Below, piece by piece: positions 1 through 10,467 of a DNA stretch of 28,495 nucleotides (positions are counted from its first letter, which is position 1; every line of letters starts with the position of its first letter). The DNA is from Haplosporangium gracile. Taxonomy: Eukaryota; Mortierellomycota; Mortierellomycetes; Mortierellales; Mortierellaceae. The DNA is taken from the NCBI GenBank assembly GCA_015499985.1, contig JAAAUF010000540.1, positions 1 through 28,495 of the forward strand. Direction: 5' to 3'. Position numbers and translations under genes: made by a program. The notes below the pieces were generated by a model. It saw only the letters and a program-made list of their open reading frames with translations, did not search any database and had not been told where the DNA came from.

Positions 1-690
1 GTCCTGGGTGCGATTGGTGGCCATTGGTGCGTTCAGCGTGGGGGATGAAGGTGAGGGAGCCTTCTGCCCTCGCTTCGTCGGTCCATACAAGTCTGAACAC
101 ACGATCCATGCGCCAGTTGGGCGGGTGTGGCCGAGGAACATCGTCTGCCTTGAGCCATAGGGGGAGGAGAGTAGCCATCATGGTGCCGACAGGTGGGGAC
201 TCGGCCGCCTCTGGATCCCACGTTAGCCTTGGTACACGCTGAATCGCCTGCATCAAACCTTTGAGAACTGTGTGCGGACGAAAATGCTTGAACCTTTATG
301 TGAGAAAGAAGTCTGGGCTGGCAAAACAGGCTAGAGGAAACTCTGACTTTGAGGCAGAGCAAAGAAGGTCCTTGAGGACGAGAACCATGAAAGATCGCGT
401 GTCGGAGCAAATTTTTCGCATCACCCGGAGCTGAAACGCGACGCTTTTCGAGGCAATGTCAACGAGGCCAAGACCACCTTGGGACCGACGAAGGCAGAGG
501 TGGTTCTAGGAAGGGACGGGAAAAAAAGGTATCGTGAACTTGCGGATCGCACTTTGCACTTTCTTTATCCATTGGCGTGTTGGAGGCTGGAAAGCGTTAA
601 CGTACCAGAGACGAGAAAGTAAAAGCGAGTTGGCGATGGTGCTTCGACCTAGAACCGAGAGTTGGTGACCTTGGTGCGGATAACGGCACG
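1..690 (-). mobile_element. Decayed non-LTR (LINE) retrotransposon, C-terminal part of the reverse transcriptase ORF
   Basis: One minus-strand frame runs from about 690 leftward off the window edge. It reads LSVLGRSTIANSLLLSRLWY, then a WIKKVQSAIRKFTIPFFPVPS-like stretch, then RRSQGGLGLVDIASKSVAFQ. The order 'LSLLGRA..ANSLLLSRLW', then 'P.P.W..L...R..GGLGLVDI..Q..ALQ', is the usual segment just after the reverse transcriptase core in Tad1/I-like fungal LINEs (known family pattern). Two in-frame stops break it: TAG at plus 506-508, which falls where such elements usually carry Trp after 'P-x-P-S', and TAA at plus 296-298. The catalytic RT motifs that should lie at higher coordinates are absent, so the copy is 5'-truncated or eroded near 690. 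The 3' end lies outside the window. It is non-functional as seen. Clade assignment is tentative. Confidence 0.8.
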
Positions 691-779
691 GGTTTTTTGT
701 TATTAAGAAATTTATTGCGTCGTGGGTGTGCGTGCAGTTGGATTACGACGTGGGTTGTTTTCGTGTTAGGGTGTAGACA

Positions 780-802
780 TCACGTGAGATTTTATCACGT
801 GA
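780..802. promoter_or_regulatory. Two TCACGTGA palindromes (E-box/CDEI-like)
   Basis: Perfect 8-bp palindromes occur at 780-787 and 795-802, with start points 15 bp apart, and a partial CACG copy follows at about 811. CACGTG is the core site of bHLH factors. They lie just beyond the truncated LINE end. No gene start is recognisable nearby, so the target is unknown. Confidence 0.45.
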
Positions 803-907
803 AGATTACTCACGCGTTGCTACAACCAAAAAAAATCTTTTCTCAAACTCAATGCATGCTGCATGCCCGTGTAACATCGCCTTTTTGCCTTATGGTGTAA
901 CTACCAA

Positions 908-927
908 GCCATGGACAAAAACATGGC
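908..927. repeat. Short perfect inverted repeat
   Basis: GCCATG (908-913) and CATGGC (922-927) flank an 8-nt A-rich loop, with further partial matches outside. It could form a small hairpin. No function is assigned. Confidence 0.4.
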
Positions 928-1171
928 GTTATTACCACTATTGCCTGCCTTGGATATGGTTTAAACAAAGAAGCATGTCTTTAACCCACGTTTTTTACAA
1001 ATCTATAGAACCCACCCGCTCCCGCATTTCTGAACCCCTACTTCCCTAAAGCTTCGCCGCCTGTTGACGAGCCACGTTTAGAAGGGCTTAACTTATGTAA
1101 GAAGGAAGAACAGGAAGACAGCTTACGCAGAAGCGTGGGAGGAAAAAAAGAAATCTGAGCTCAGGACCTTT

Positions 1172-1234
1172 CCGTCTGTCCTGTCTGCCCGTCCGTCCGA
1201 CTCTCTGCCTGTCTATCTGTCCGTTTGTCTGCCA
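1172..1234. repeat. Degenerate CTGT/CCGT tetranucleotide repeat
   Basis: The tract alternates between CTGT, CCGT and CTGC units with many interruptions, as expected of an old microsatellite. A similar tract lies at 3270-3304. Confidence 0.6.
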
Positions 1235-2681
1235 GTCAATTTTGTCCCTTTTTCTGTGCCGTTAGTATCTGATAAACAATGCCTCAGAGGGCAGTGGGTA
1301 GATGGAAAAAGGGGAAGGGGGTAAAGGAAAAATGTGTATAGGACGTCAACAGGGCTCAAACGCGAGGGGTGAAAAGGTGTCAAACTGCTGATCCTCTCTT
1401 CTCTTTTCTCTTTTGTCGTTAGTTAGGATCCACCCAGATCAGAAGCGAGAAAAGATAGTGAAAAGAGGCGTCTATGTAAATAAAAGCAGTGCTGACCCCT
1501 TTGTTTCTTTTTCCGTTTGTTTGCTATCCTGGCCTCTTGTGGAAGCTGTCTGGATAAGAATATGGCGAACGCTTTTCTCTCTTCTCTCTCTTTGTCACTT
1601 CGTTCTCTCTTTACCTTTTCCTCCTGTCTTTCTTGTTCTATGTGTGCGTGCATATAATTTTACTGAGGTTGGACATCCTAACTAATGCCCGAAAAAAAAA
1701 CGGTGGAGGCGAGCAAAGGATGCATGGAGGGCAAAAAAAAAAGAAAAAAAAATAGGAGATGTCGTTGGTCCTCCCTTCAGGGGAATGGAGGGATTTTTTC
1801 TGTCAATGATACGAAACAAGGAAAAACCTAATTGAGAAACGGGCGCGTCAAGTGTCCCCTTTGCCACGCTACAACCAACTACGGCTACACAACAGTCGAA
1901 AGCTTTTATGTCATCCTACGTTAAAATACTAAAGAAAACGGGCGGGCGCGATAGCTATAAATTTCTATAGAACTCGCATTCCTCCTCGTCCCTCCCTGTC
2001 CCCGCCCGCCGGCCGAACCGCCAACTAAAAAAAATCCCGCCAAAAAAATCCCGCCAAAAAAAACCCCCCGAACCTCCCGAACCATAAAAAAAAATACACT
2101 TTGCTCTTTTTGTAAACCACTGACCACTCACTGACCACATCTCAGTTCCTTCGAGCAAAAAAGAGAAAGCAAAAAGAGGAATATTGAGCGCGAAAAACGA
2201 TTTTCAAGAAGAAAAAGAAGAAAATCTTTTGCGTATTTACAATAGAGTACTGCACTGTACAACGTTTTGACGAATTAAGATGAGTCGAATAAGACCAAAA
2301 AGAGAACATCGACCGCTCTCATTCCACCCACGACCGCCTGTCCCCTCCCTTCTCCCCCCTTTTCGCCCTTCCTCCCTCGCTTTTTGCTCTTGGTCTAATG
2401 TGCTCTCTTTACATGTATCCACCCTCATGTATGTCGGCGATTTTTCATGGTAACACACAAATTGGAACATACCATCGATTATAAACACTCTGCAATGCAA
2501 GTAAAATCGGCGCCTCACTCCTCCCTCCCCTTCCCTTCCCCCCCCCTCCCCCCCCTTGCTCACATACCTCTCCCATCGACTTCCCCTAGGCTCTTTTTGC
2601 TTCTACTATTTCGCCGAATGCAGTGTCTCATCGTTCCTTTTCTCAGCTTGCATAAATCGTTAAACTTTTTTTTTCTTGCTG

Positions 2682-2732
2682 TTGTTTGTTTGTTTGTTTG
2701 TTTTGTTGCGTGCGTGGTTGTTTGTTTGTTTG
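2682..2732. repeat. (TTTG)n microsatellite, two blocks
   Basis: TTTG units run over about 2682-2706 and again over 2718-2732, separated by a GTGCGTGG-like spacer. A comparable TTTG-rich block precedes the sirtuin start near 24370-24400. Confidence 0.65.
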
Positions 2733-2918
2733 ACAGTCGAACATGTTGTCACCCAGCATAAAACATGGCATGTCCACGCTCGCTCACTCATTGCAGCATC
2801 TCGCAGCCAAACATAAACGTGTACATGTCACTAAGCACGCAGTTATCCACCGTCCAGTTCAACTCAGCCAAGGTATGCCCACCGCTCAGCTCAGGTACCC
2901 TCCCCAGTTCACGTAAAA

Positions 2919-2936
2919 CTCAGTCAAGCTGAGTCA
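2919..2936. promoter_or_regulatory. Gcn4/AP-1-like TGAGTCA site in a small inverted repeat
   Basis: TGAGTCA lies at 2930-2936 and matches the fungal Gcn4-type bZIP consensus. ACTCAG about 11 bases upstream pairs with CTGAGT. A second perfect TGAGTCA is at 7102-7108. No associated gene start is visible, so function is uncertain. Confidence 0.25.
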
Positions 2937-3269
2937 GTCAATTAGAAAACGTCGAAAGATGGGCATTCAAACCGATGGGCGGATGGCGATGTTTTCCCAG
3001 TTCAACGGGATAGATGCTAACGAACCATGTTTGCATGCAATAATAACAAAGAAAGAGAAGAACAATGCACATGCCCATGCCCATGCCATGTCCCACCCCC
3101 TTTGAGAATCAAAGGTCGATCGCTGCTCAATTTTTCACACACAGACACATTCACTTACCCTCCTTTCTGTCGCTATCTATCTTTCTCATCTTTATGCATG
3201 TATGTTCTCACTCACAAACATATCTTTTGTACTCTCTCCCTCTTTTTCCCTTGCTCGCTCTCTATCTCC

Positions 3270-3304
3270 CTGTCTGTCTGGTTGACTGTCTGCCTGTCTG
3301 TCTA
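3270..3304. repeat. Imperfect (CTGT)n repeat
   Basis: CTGTCTGTCTGG is followed by further CTGT/CTGC units and ends at TCTAGG. It sits inside a longer pyrimidine-rich plus strand. Confidence 0.6.
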
Positions 3305-4823
3305 GGTCTGTGCCCGTCTCCTTTCTTGTCTCTCTCGTCTCTCTCTCTTAACTCAATCTCCCAGTTTTTTGCAATCTCAACCGGTCTCTCCGTCTTGCCC
3401 CATTCTATCCCATTCTGCCAGTCTCTTTTACTATCTCCTTCTTCTCCTACTTCTCCTCTTCTTCCTCCTGCCTGCACCTCCTCCTGACCTTTCTTCTCCC
3501 CCCGTACGAAGATATTGAAACGAATCCTCAATAAAAGCGCCTTGCCATTGTCATTTACGAAGTGACAAAAACGAACGAGCCACGGCAATTTTTTTCTTTT
3601 GACACTGGGACGCACGAACCCCTCATTGAAACGCTTTTGGAGCCTAATACTCATCGTTTGATATGCTTATCCTGAAACCCGTACCTTCGCTTGACGACGA
3701 GATTGAGTGTGAGGGGTGCAGCTCAGCCATTGATGTTGCATATCGACTTCTTTTTTATCGTGCTTATTACTGATGCTGCGCTCTGCTCCGCTTGTCGCTG
3801 CTGCAAACCAAATTTTTTCTTTGTCGGCCGTATTGAAAAAATTCCTGTAGAGTTTTTATTTTGCTATGTCGCTTTAGTTTTCCCCCTCTCTCTCCCGCCA
3901 TGACCAAAAAATTCAACATAAACAAAAACCGAAAGGTCTCACTCACTCGACTCGGCTTCCACTGAGGGTGGGCTCAGTGCACAGGGATGATTGGGCCAGC
4001 AAAGACACAGAATATGAAAGAGGGGTTTTGATGCATGACTCTTCTTCTTTCTTGCTGTCTTTGTTCTTCAGCGCCCGCCCGCCCACAATCTCTTTTTACT
4101 CAGCGCCCTTTACTCCCTAAGGCTCAACTAGTGGGAAGTAAAAAAAAAAATATGATAGGTCGAAATCCATGGGGCGTTTGCTCCACCCCATCAACCACCA
4201 TCAAAAAACCTTCCATTTTTCTTTCAGTTACCCACTCCCCCTTCCCCATTCATAGTCCATCCGCCACTAGTTTTTGGGTTGTTGTTGTTGCTGCTGTCGT
4301 TGTCATTGTCGATGTCGTTCGTCTCGCTCCATCCTACTCCCTCCCTTAACCCCACTGTTGAAAACCTCCTCGCTCTTTCCCTTCGTTGCTGTTCCTTTCC
4401 TCTGTTGTTTTCAAGTGTCTCTCTCCCCTTCCCTCCCCCTTCTACATCTTCTCTAACCATCAAATATATATACAAACAACTCCTTTTCTTTCCTTCCTGA
4501 CATATACTATGTTATGATTTTTATGTCTCCTCCCTCCCTCATTTTTTAAAGACGTCCTTCCTTTGCCTTTAGTTCCCTTTTTTGGATGCGTGTGTCAATC
4601 CTGCGTCTACTCGGTGTACAGTACATGTTATGCCGGTTATTTTTTTTTTCTTTGTGCATTAGTGTACCCTTTTTTGGATCAAAAAGAGAGTAAGTACAAA
4701 AAAAAAGAGGGCCAAGAGGGAAAAGAATATGTACCTCAGATAACTATACTCCGCATGAGAAAGAGAAACAATTGAAAAGGAACACAAAACGGCGACAAGG
4801 TGTTTTTGTCTTCGTGTAAATCC

Positions 4824-4877
4824 ATGTGTGTGTATATATGTGTGTATATATATGTGTGTATATATGCGTGTGTGTGT
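4824..4877. repeat. Alternating purine-pyrimidine tract (TGTG/TATATA)
   Basis: Near-perfect alternation over 54 bp is made of TGTGTG and TATATA blocks repeated three times, then GCGTGTGTG. The pattern favours Z-DNA in GT parts and easy melting in TA parts (known DNA physics). No coding frame is convincing here. Confidence 0.75.
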
Positions 4878-5010
4878 TTGTGCCTGCCTGTAAAAAATGC
4901 CGGCATAACAACCCGACTATCCAGGGACAAACATCAATAACAATCAGCCAAGTAAGACAAAGGGACACCAATAGCCTCCGGGCCAATTTCGACAATTTCT
5001 CCTTATTGCG

Positions 5011-5050
5011 TTGAACCTGACCTTGAACCTGACCTCTCTTGAATCTGACT
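5011..5050. repeat. 12-bp direct repeats
   Basis: TTGAACCTGACC occurs twice without a gap (5011-5022 and 5023-5034). After four bases comes a near copy, TTGAATCTGACT (5039-5050). Confidence 0.7.
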
Positions 5051-6690
5051 TCTTTGAATAAGTTGCTTGCGTCAATGATGCTGGTAAGTAGGGACTTGAT
5101 TGGGTTTGAGCACTGGCCACATTCGCTCACAAAAATGCTTTTTTGCTTCTCCCTCCCTGCCTGCCTCTCCCTCCGTTCCCGTTCCCTCTCCAGCATAAAT
5201 AATCCACCGTAATTACATACACTAAGAGAGCGGTGAGCAAAATTTCGATGGCGATGGGGGCCTTGCTTTTTTCCACGAATCGAATCGTAAAAAGGGTGTC
5301 CGATTTTGGAGTGGCAAAAAAATAAAATGTAAATTAGTGTCCAATGAGGGCGGGAGAGGGAGGGAAAAGGGGTGGGGAGGATAGCAAAAGCAAGAAGGGA
5401 GGAAGAGAGAGGGAAGAAAACATGCCTACCTTATTATTCGGACGCGTAACCCTTTCCTCCGCCCTTTTCCCTCCAGTTTACTTTCCCCGAGGAGATTTGC
5501 GAAATCACGTTTGCGGCTAGAATCTAGTTGCATAAGTACACGTACATGTATTGTGCATGTAAATTATGGCCCGATCCAAGTCCAGTCCTGTCTAGGCTAA
5601 GGTCAACCAACCCCCATGATCACGGTGGGTGTGTCATGAGCTTTTTGAGCCTGTGGTATGTATGATATTGGCATGTATGGGAGGGGAATTCTTTTTTTCT
5701 ATAATTTATGATTCCCATGGACATACACAAGCACTCACACGCATTCACGCTCACTTGCACCCACTCATATTTACTCATCCGTTCGCATACATGCACATCC
5801 AACAAATCACATACATACATTCAGCTTATTCATGTTCTTCGCAGTAATAGGATGAATCTGCACTTTCCCTCCTCCCCCCCCTCCCTCTCTTAGCTCTCTC
5901 TCAGCTCTTCATCCGTTTAATCAACGGCGGAACGCTTAATTTTCGCGAAAAGGCAACATATGTAATGGATCGATCAGTCATTTATAATGCTGACATCGGA
6001 CAGATTAGAGACATCTCAAAATGATACTGTGGAATGCGAGGATATGGAGGAGGATGAATATCGTCATTATCTTAATCCAACATTTTTTATTAGTTTTTTA
6101 TATTTGATGGTAACAGACAAAGACAAACCGAAACTACAAACAATAACAATAACAACAAAGAATAAACAACCTCCGCTAATGGCCATTAGATCGATTGCGG
6201 GTATTGTGTATTAGCAATGGGAAATGGAGGAAAGGGGAAGAGGAAGGGGTAGCAATGAGTGAGAAGGTGGCAGAGTCGAGTGTGAAGAGATAGTCATCGT
6301 GTGTCAAGGTGAGTCTCCCGCCCACCTGTGTATCTGCCTTTGCTTTGTGTATATGCGTGTTTATGTGATTAGTGGCAATGAAGGACGCGGAGGTGAAGGT
6401 GAGACGTAAAGAAGATATGTCGAGAGAGAGGGCTGAAGAACTACGGACGCAAACAAAAGCAAAGGCATGGAAATATCATCAATCACTAAGACATGTCTCT
6501 TTCTAGCGACGCATGCCTAGGCGAGTGAGACAAAAAGGGGGGGTTCGAACGGCAAACTGTCTTGGAACGATGATTGACGGCTAGAGACGATCACGATCAA
6601 TAATCAGAACGACATTATAATACGGAGGGAAGGAGAGGAAGAGGTATTTGAAAATAAAGGAGTTTGTGTAATTGTATCTGTGTGTGTATC

Positions 6691-6715
6691 TGTGTGTGTG
6701 TGTGTGTGTGTGTGT
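6691..6715. repeat. (TG)12 microsatellite
   Basis: This is a pure TG run, preceded by two shorter TGTGTG blocks from about 6679. Confidence 0.8.
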
Positions 6716-6815
6716 TGCTGAGAAAAAGTGCAGCAAGGTCTAGGAGTATGAGAGAGAATAGAGACATATAGAATTGACAAAGGTAACAACAAAGAGAGAC
6801 ATACTCCGTTTAGAG

Positions 6816-6891
6816 AAGTGAGATTCGGACCCATTTAGAGTGCATGCACCATATTTGAGTTCATCACAGCCTTCTAACCGCACGATCCACG
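6816..6891 (-). other. tRNA-like Pol III A/B-box pair (pseudo-tRNA or SINE head?)
   Basis: On the minus strand, GCGGTTAGAAGGC (complement of 6869-6881) resembles the 3' part of a tRNA A box. About 36 nt later, GGGTCCGAATCTC (complement of 6820-6832) resembles a B box with one T-to-C change in the T loop. The spacing fits a tRNA. However, I could not fold an acceptor stem or anticodon arm, and one T-stem pair fails, so it is not a working tRNA. A decayed tRNA, a tRNA-derived SINE or chance are all possible. Confidence 0.25.
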
Positions 6892-7370
6892 CTCAGTTTT
6901 TGTGAATGTATGTTGTATGTCTGACCATCACTTACGGCTCTCTCCATTCCAATCATCCTCACCCAATTTCCGCGAAGCTCTTTCTTCCTACCTGCTCACT
7001 CGCACACTCACATTCATGCACTCATTCACTTAGAAAGCTTGTCGACTATTAGGCATGATTATTAGTATTCGGTCATGATGGCGCGTGAGAATGAGAGTGA
7101 ATGAGTCAGTGATTGAATCGCTAAGCAAAGGGCTAAGGAATGGGCAATGACATGCTAATAAAGGGCCGCTAAATGAGGATGCCCAATGACAGTGTATGCA
7201 TACAGGTATGTTTGAATGAGCAAATGGGTGTTTTGGCCAGTTTTTGTTGTTGTTGTTGTTTATGGTGGTCTGTTCCTCTATCTCGTCTCACTCAGTTTTT
7301 TGAATGCGTTTGAATGGCATTCAATGCGTATGTCCATGGGAGGCAACTCCTGCCTCTTTGTGTACAGTAC

Positions 7371-7420
7371 TTTTTTCTTCCTTCCTTTCTTTCTTTCTTT
7401 CTTTCCTTCTTTCTTTCTTT
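7371..7420. repeat. (CTTT)n polypyrimidine microsatellite
   Basis: CTTT units with CCTT interruptions cover about 50 bases, purely pyrimidine on the plus strand. Confidence 0.75.
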
Positions 7421-7759
7421 TCCCTCCCTCCTCTCGTGTTGTCAATGCCACGCTCTCTTTCCATTTTCCCGTCGTTATTCTTTGCTATCCCTTCCGTTGT
7501 CGTTAGGTGTTGTTGTCCCTGACATTCGATTGAATGACTTACAAATAGCGGTAGAGTGAATAGTAAACTGAAGCATTCCAACTGGGTGGAGTAAAGATGA
7601 TTGTCTTATTTTTCACAAACACACACATACACACACTGTAAATCCACCTACCCGATCCAACTATCCACCACCCATTCAAAACCCGCCCATATTCTCACAC
7701 ATATACACTCCTCACATCCGCCATACCTTCCACTACCACTCCTGCTCCTACTCATTCTT

Positions 7760-7783
7760 CATCCTCATCCTCATCCTCATCCT
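7760..7783. repeat. (CATCCT)4 hexanucleotide repeat
   Basis: Four perfect CATCCT units, followed by CCCTCCC-type sequence. Confidence 0.8.
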
Positions 7784-8732
7784 CCCTCCCTCCTAGTCCT
7801 TATTATCCACCGCCTCCTATTTTTTTCCTCGTCTTTCCTGCCATGCCCTCCTCCACTTTTCCTCCCATCGAGAGCGAGAAAGTCAGAAAAGAGAGTGAGA
7901 GAGAACATGACAAAGAGAGGTTTCGTCCCTCCACTCTGCCTCTTTCTCTCTCCTACTTTCATTCACTTCCCGGATCCCATGTTGTGTGATAATGTGTAAA
8001 TGCTATTCATTCGCTCATGCATGATATGACAAACACAGTAGGCGACAGGCAATACGACACGGTATAATCAAAAGATAGAAAAAAAAACAAGTGAACATCG
8101 AATGGTGGGCCTGTCCCACTCTTCTGTTCCCTTTTTTTCTTGTGTGTGTGTATGCTGACTTGCCTCACTCACTTTCTCTATCTCTCTGTCTCCTGGCCTA
8201 CTCTCTGTAATCAAATCAATTCCTCCCACCCATCCTATCCATCCCTCTCACTCGCTCTCCTTTTGTTTTTTTATCCTCTGTCTCCCTTTTACTCCCACTC
8301 GTTTTTGAATGGAAGGTCGTTTCGTTCAATGTACGTCTCGTTACTCGTACGGTTTTTGTATGACAATTATCATTCCACACCCTCGAAAAGAGAGAGAAGA
8401 GAAACTGAAAACCGATCTCATTTGTGCATTGGACAGGCCTATTCATCCTTCCTCCTCTTCTCTTATATCCTTCGGCGCAGCTTGTTCTTGGAGAGACAGT
8501 GTGTGGGAGTGAGTGTGTATGCAAATAGCATCTATTCGTTTTGACTTCAATGCGTGTCATCTTTACCCATCCATGCATTCATTCAAGGCCCTGTATGCTA
8601 ACCCCAATAAAGAAAAGATGCATGTCTTTTCTTTCAGCTGTTAGCATGCTTTTGTCATCCATACGCTACGAATCATGGCTACACCTTTTTTTTGTGTGTT
8701 TTAAATTCTTCCTTTTGCTTCAGCAACTGCTT

Positions 8733-8797
8733 ACTCTCTCTCTTTCTCTCTTTCTCTCTTTCTCTCTCTTTCTCTCTCTTTCTCTCTCTTTCTTTCG
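8733..8797. repeat. Long (TCTCTT/TCTCTCTT)n polypyrimidine tract
   Basis: About 65 bases of pure pyrimidine on the plus strand are built from CTCTCTTT-like units in mirror symmetry. Such tracts can form triplex (H-DNA). It is not coding. Confidence 0.75.
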
Positions 8798-10139
8798 CTC
8801 CTTCTTTTTTCTCCTTGTCGTTAATAATCTTACATCTTTCTATACTTTAAATCGTTCTTTGCGTTAATCGTTTTGCCCTGACTCGACTTTGACTGGGTCT
8901 AGCCCAATACCCATCGATCCACCCCACCCCATTCTATCTAACGTCACCAATCACCGATCTTATCCCGTCTACAGGCATGCACAGTTGTACAGTTTCTTTA
9001 TTCCCAATGCTTATTTTTTCTTTCATTGAAGCGTGGGTTGTTTGAATGGGCCGGGTTGCAACGCTTTTTGAACTGCCTACTTTTTTTTTTCTTTTCTTCC
9101 GTTTTCTTTATAATTGAATTGTCACACCTTTGTCCTCTCTGTTTGCCTTATTTGTTTGCCTGTCTGCAGCTGCTGTTTTCCGTATATTTACCTCTGTGTG
9201 CATCCTGTGGACACGGATATTTTGTATATTTTGTTTATTGTTATTTAAAATCTTTGTTTGTTGGTTGGGTCGATTGTTTATTTGTTTGATTGTTTTGTCC
9301 TCTTCTCTCCTCTTCTTCTTTGCTTCTTTCAATCCCCCTCCCTCTCTTCCCTCTCTTTCTCTTCCCTCTCTTTCTTTCTTACTTTCCCAGCCGTCTAATT
9401 CCATACAGTACTTATCTTCCTTTACCTTACACAAGGTTCTAACTCTATATAACACCCTCCGCTACCCCCTTCCCTCGTACCTTTCTTCTTCTTCCTACAT
9501 TCCTATTTGCTACTCGTCATCTCCTGCCCCTTTTGCCTCTCTTTTTTCCCTCCCATTCTCGTTCTCTCATCGTACTCTTATTCTTTCTTACTCATTCTTA
9601 TTCACTTCTACTCCTCTACTTTTTACTACTTACTCTCTCACTCTCGAAGAAACCACAAATACCACGCACCACTGAACAGCCATCACTTCGCCCCGCGACA
9701 ACCGACATCCATCCCTATACATTGCACATTGCATCGGACATCGATTATACATATATTTTTTCGACCGTTGAATATCGGTAGGTACTATTGGACCCCCATT
9801 CCTCCTATTCTATTCAAACTGACTAAACAAAATACTTCTGGACACGAAACTTTCCCTCCCTCTCCCTCGAGCCCTCCTTCTCTTCCCTCCCTTTCTCTCT
9901 CTTATCCTCTCTCTTTCTCATTGGCTCTCTGATCATCCACCAATTTCCTAGACTAGCAGCACCCTTGCCTCTCTCCCTCATACACATTCACTCGCATTCA
10001 CTATCGCACATGCGCCTACATTTTCACACATATATATACTAGCCCCGAACATCCCTTTCCCCCTCTTTTTTCTTCACTTTTCTCATTTGCAAAAAAACAA
10101 CTATCAACTTCTAATTTTTGCACACTCACTTCCAACCCT

Positions 10140-10145
<6 letters not shown>

Positions 10146-10183
<38 letters not shown>
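10146..10183 (+). repeat. (CT)19 microsatellite in the presumed leader
   Basis: A pure CT run of 38 bases about 600 nt before the first start codon of the C2H2 gene. Confidence 0.85.
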
Positions 10184-10191
<8 letters not shown>

Positions 10192-10344
10192 AAGCATAGT
10201 CCTCACCACTTCTGCCTCTCTTGTACTTCATCCCTACATCCACATCCCTACTTCTTTTCTTTCTTTGTTCTTCATCGTCACTTTCACCCCCCCCTCGCCT
10301 ACTTGAATTTGTTCCCACTTTGCCTTCTCCCGTTGACCCACTCC

Positions 10345-10467
10345 GTGAGTACTGCTAGCTAGTTGCAACTTCCAGGGCCAGCATTGCAAACACAGTCAAA
10401 GCGTCTTATTTTCCCAACCTCCAATTTTTTTATTTTATTTTTTTTGGTTGCGTGCCCCTTTATTCAG
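10345..10467 (+). other. Candidate 5'-UTR intron
   Basis: A GTGAGT donor at 10345 and a pyrimidine-preceded TTTATTCAG acceptor ending at 10467 would define a 123-nt intron ahead of the start codon. No strong CTAAC branch site is evident, so this is a weak call. Confidence 0.25.

Larger units (their letters stand above)
803..4823. other. Gene-free low-complexity stretch, first part
   Basis: I see no ORF here that looks like a conserved protein. The open frames on both strands are short and mirror CT-rich or GA-rich runs. The stretch holds CTGT/CCGT and TTTG repeats, A-rich and C-rich homopolymers around 1720-2100, a pyrimidine-rich plus strand over 3130-3500 and 4320-4560, and isolated AATAAA-like words such as the one near 3528. 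It is probably intergenic. Untranslated exons or non-coding transcripts cannot be excluded by eye. Confidence 0.5.
4878..8732. other. Gene-free low-complexity stretch, second part
   Basis: No supportable coding exon was found. Contents are a 12-bp tandem repeat (5011-5050), GA-rich blocks (about 5340-5420 and 6220-6290), a TG microsatellite, a tRNA-like box pair on the minus strand, CTTT and CATCCT repeats, and a second TGAGTCA word. A 75-codon plus-strand frame at 5987-6214 with an acidic N-terminus is not convincing. AATAAA occurs at about 8605 in a 15-base word shared with 25414-25428. Confidence 0.5.

Noticed and set aside
5011..5034. TTGAACCTGA resembles a conserved word of the fungal TPP riboswitch
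   Set aside because: No upstream CTGAGA element or matching stems are present, and the word is part of a tandem repeat.
5987..6214. 75-codon plus-strand ORF with an acidic N-terminus
   Set aside because: Short, AT-rich, and the second half is translation of CAA/ACA repeats; no supporting splice or homology signal.
6540..6552. GGTTCGAAC resembling a tRNA B box
   Set aside because: No A box at a suitable distance, the bases after it do not continue the consensus, and no cloverleaf forms.
9130..9675. 181-codon plus-strand ORF rich in Ser, Leu and Phe
   Set aside because: Translation of CT-rich sequence with no conserved feature.
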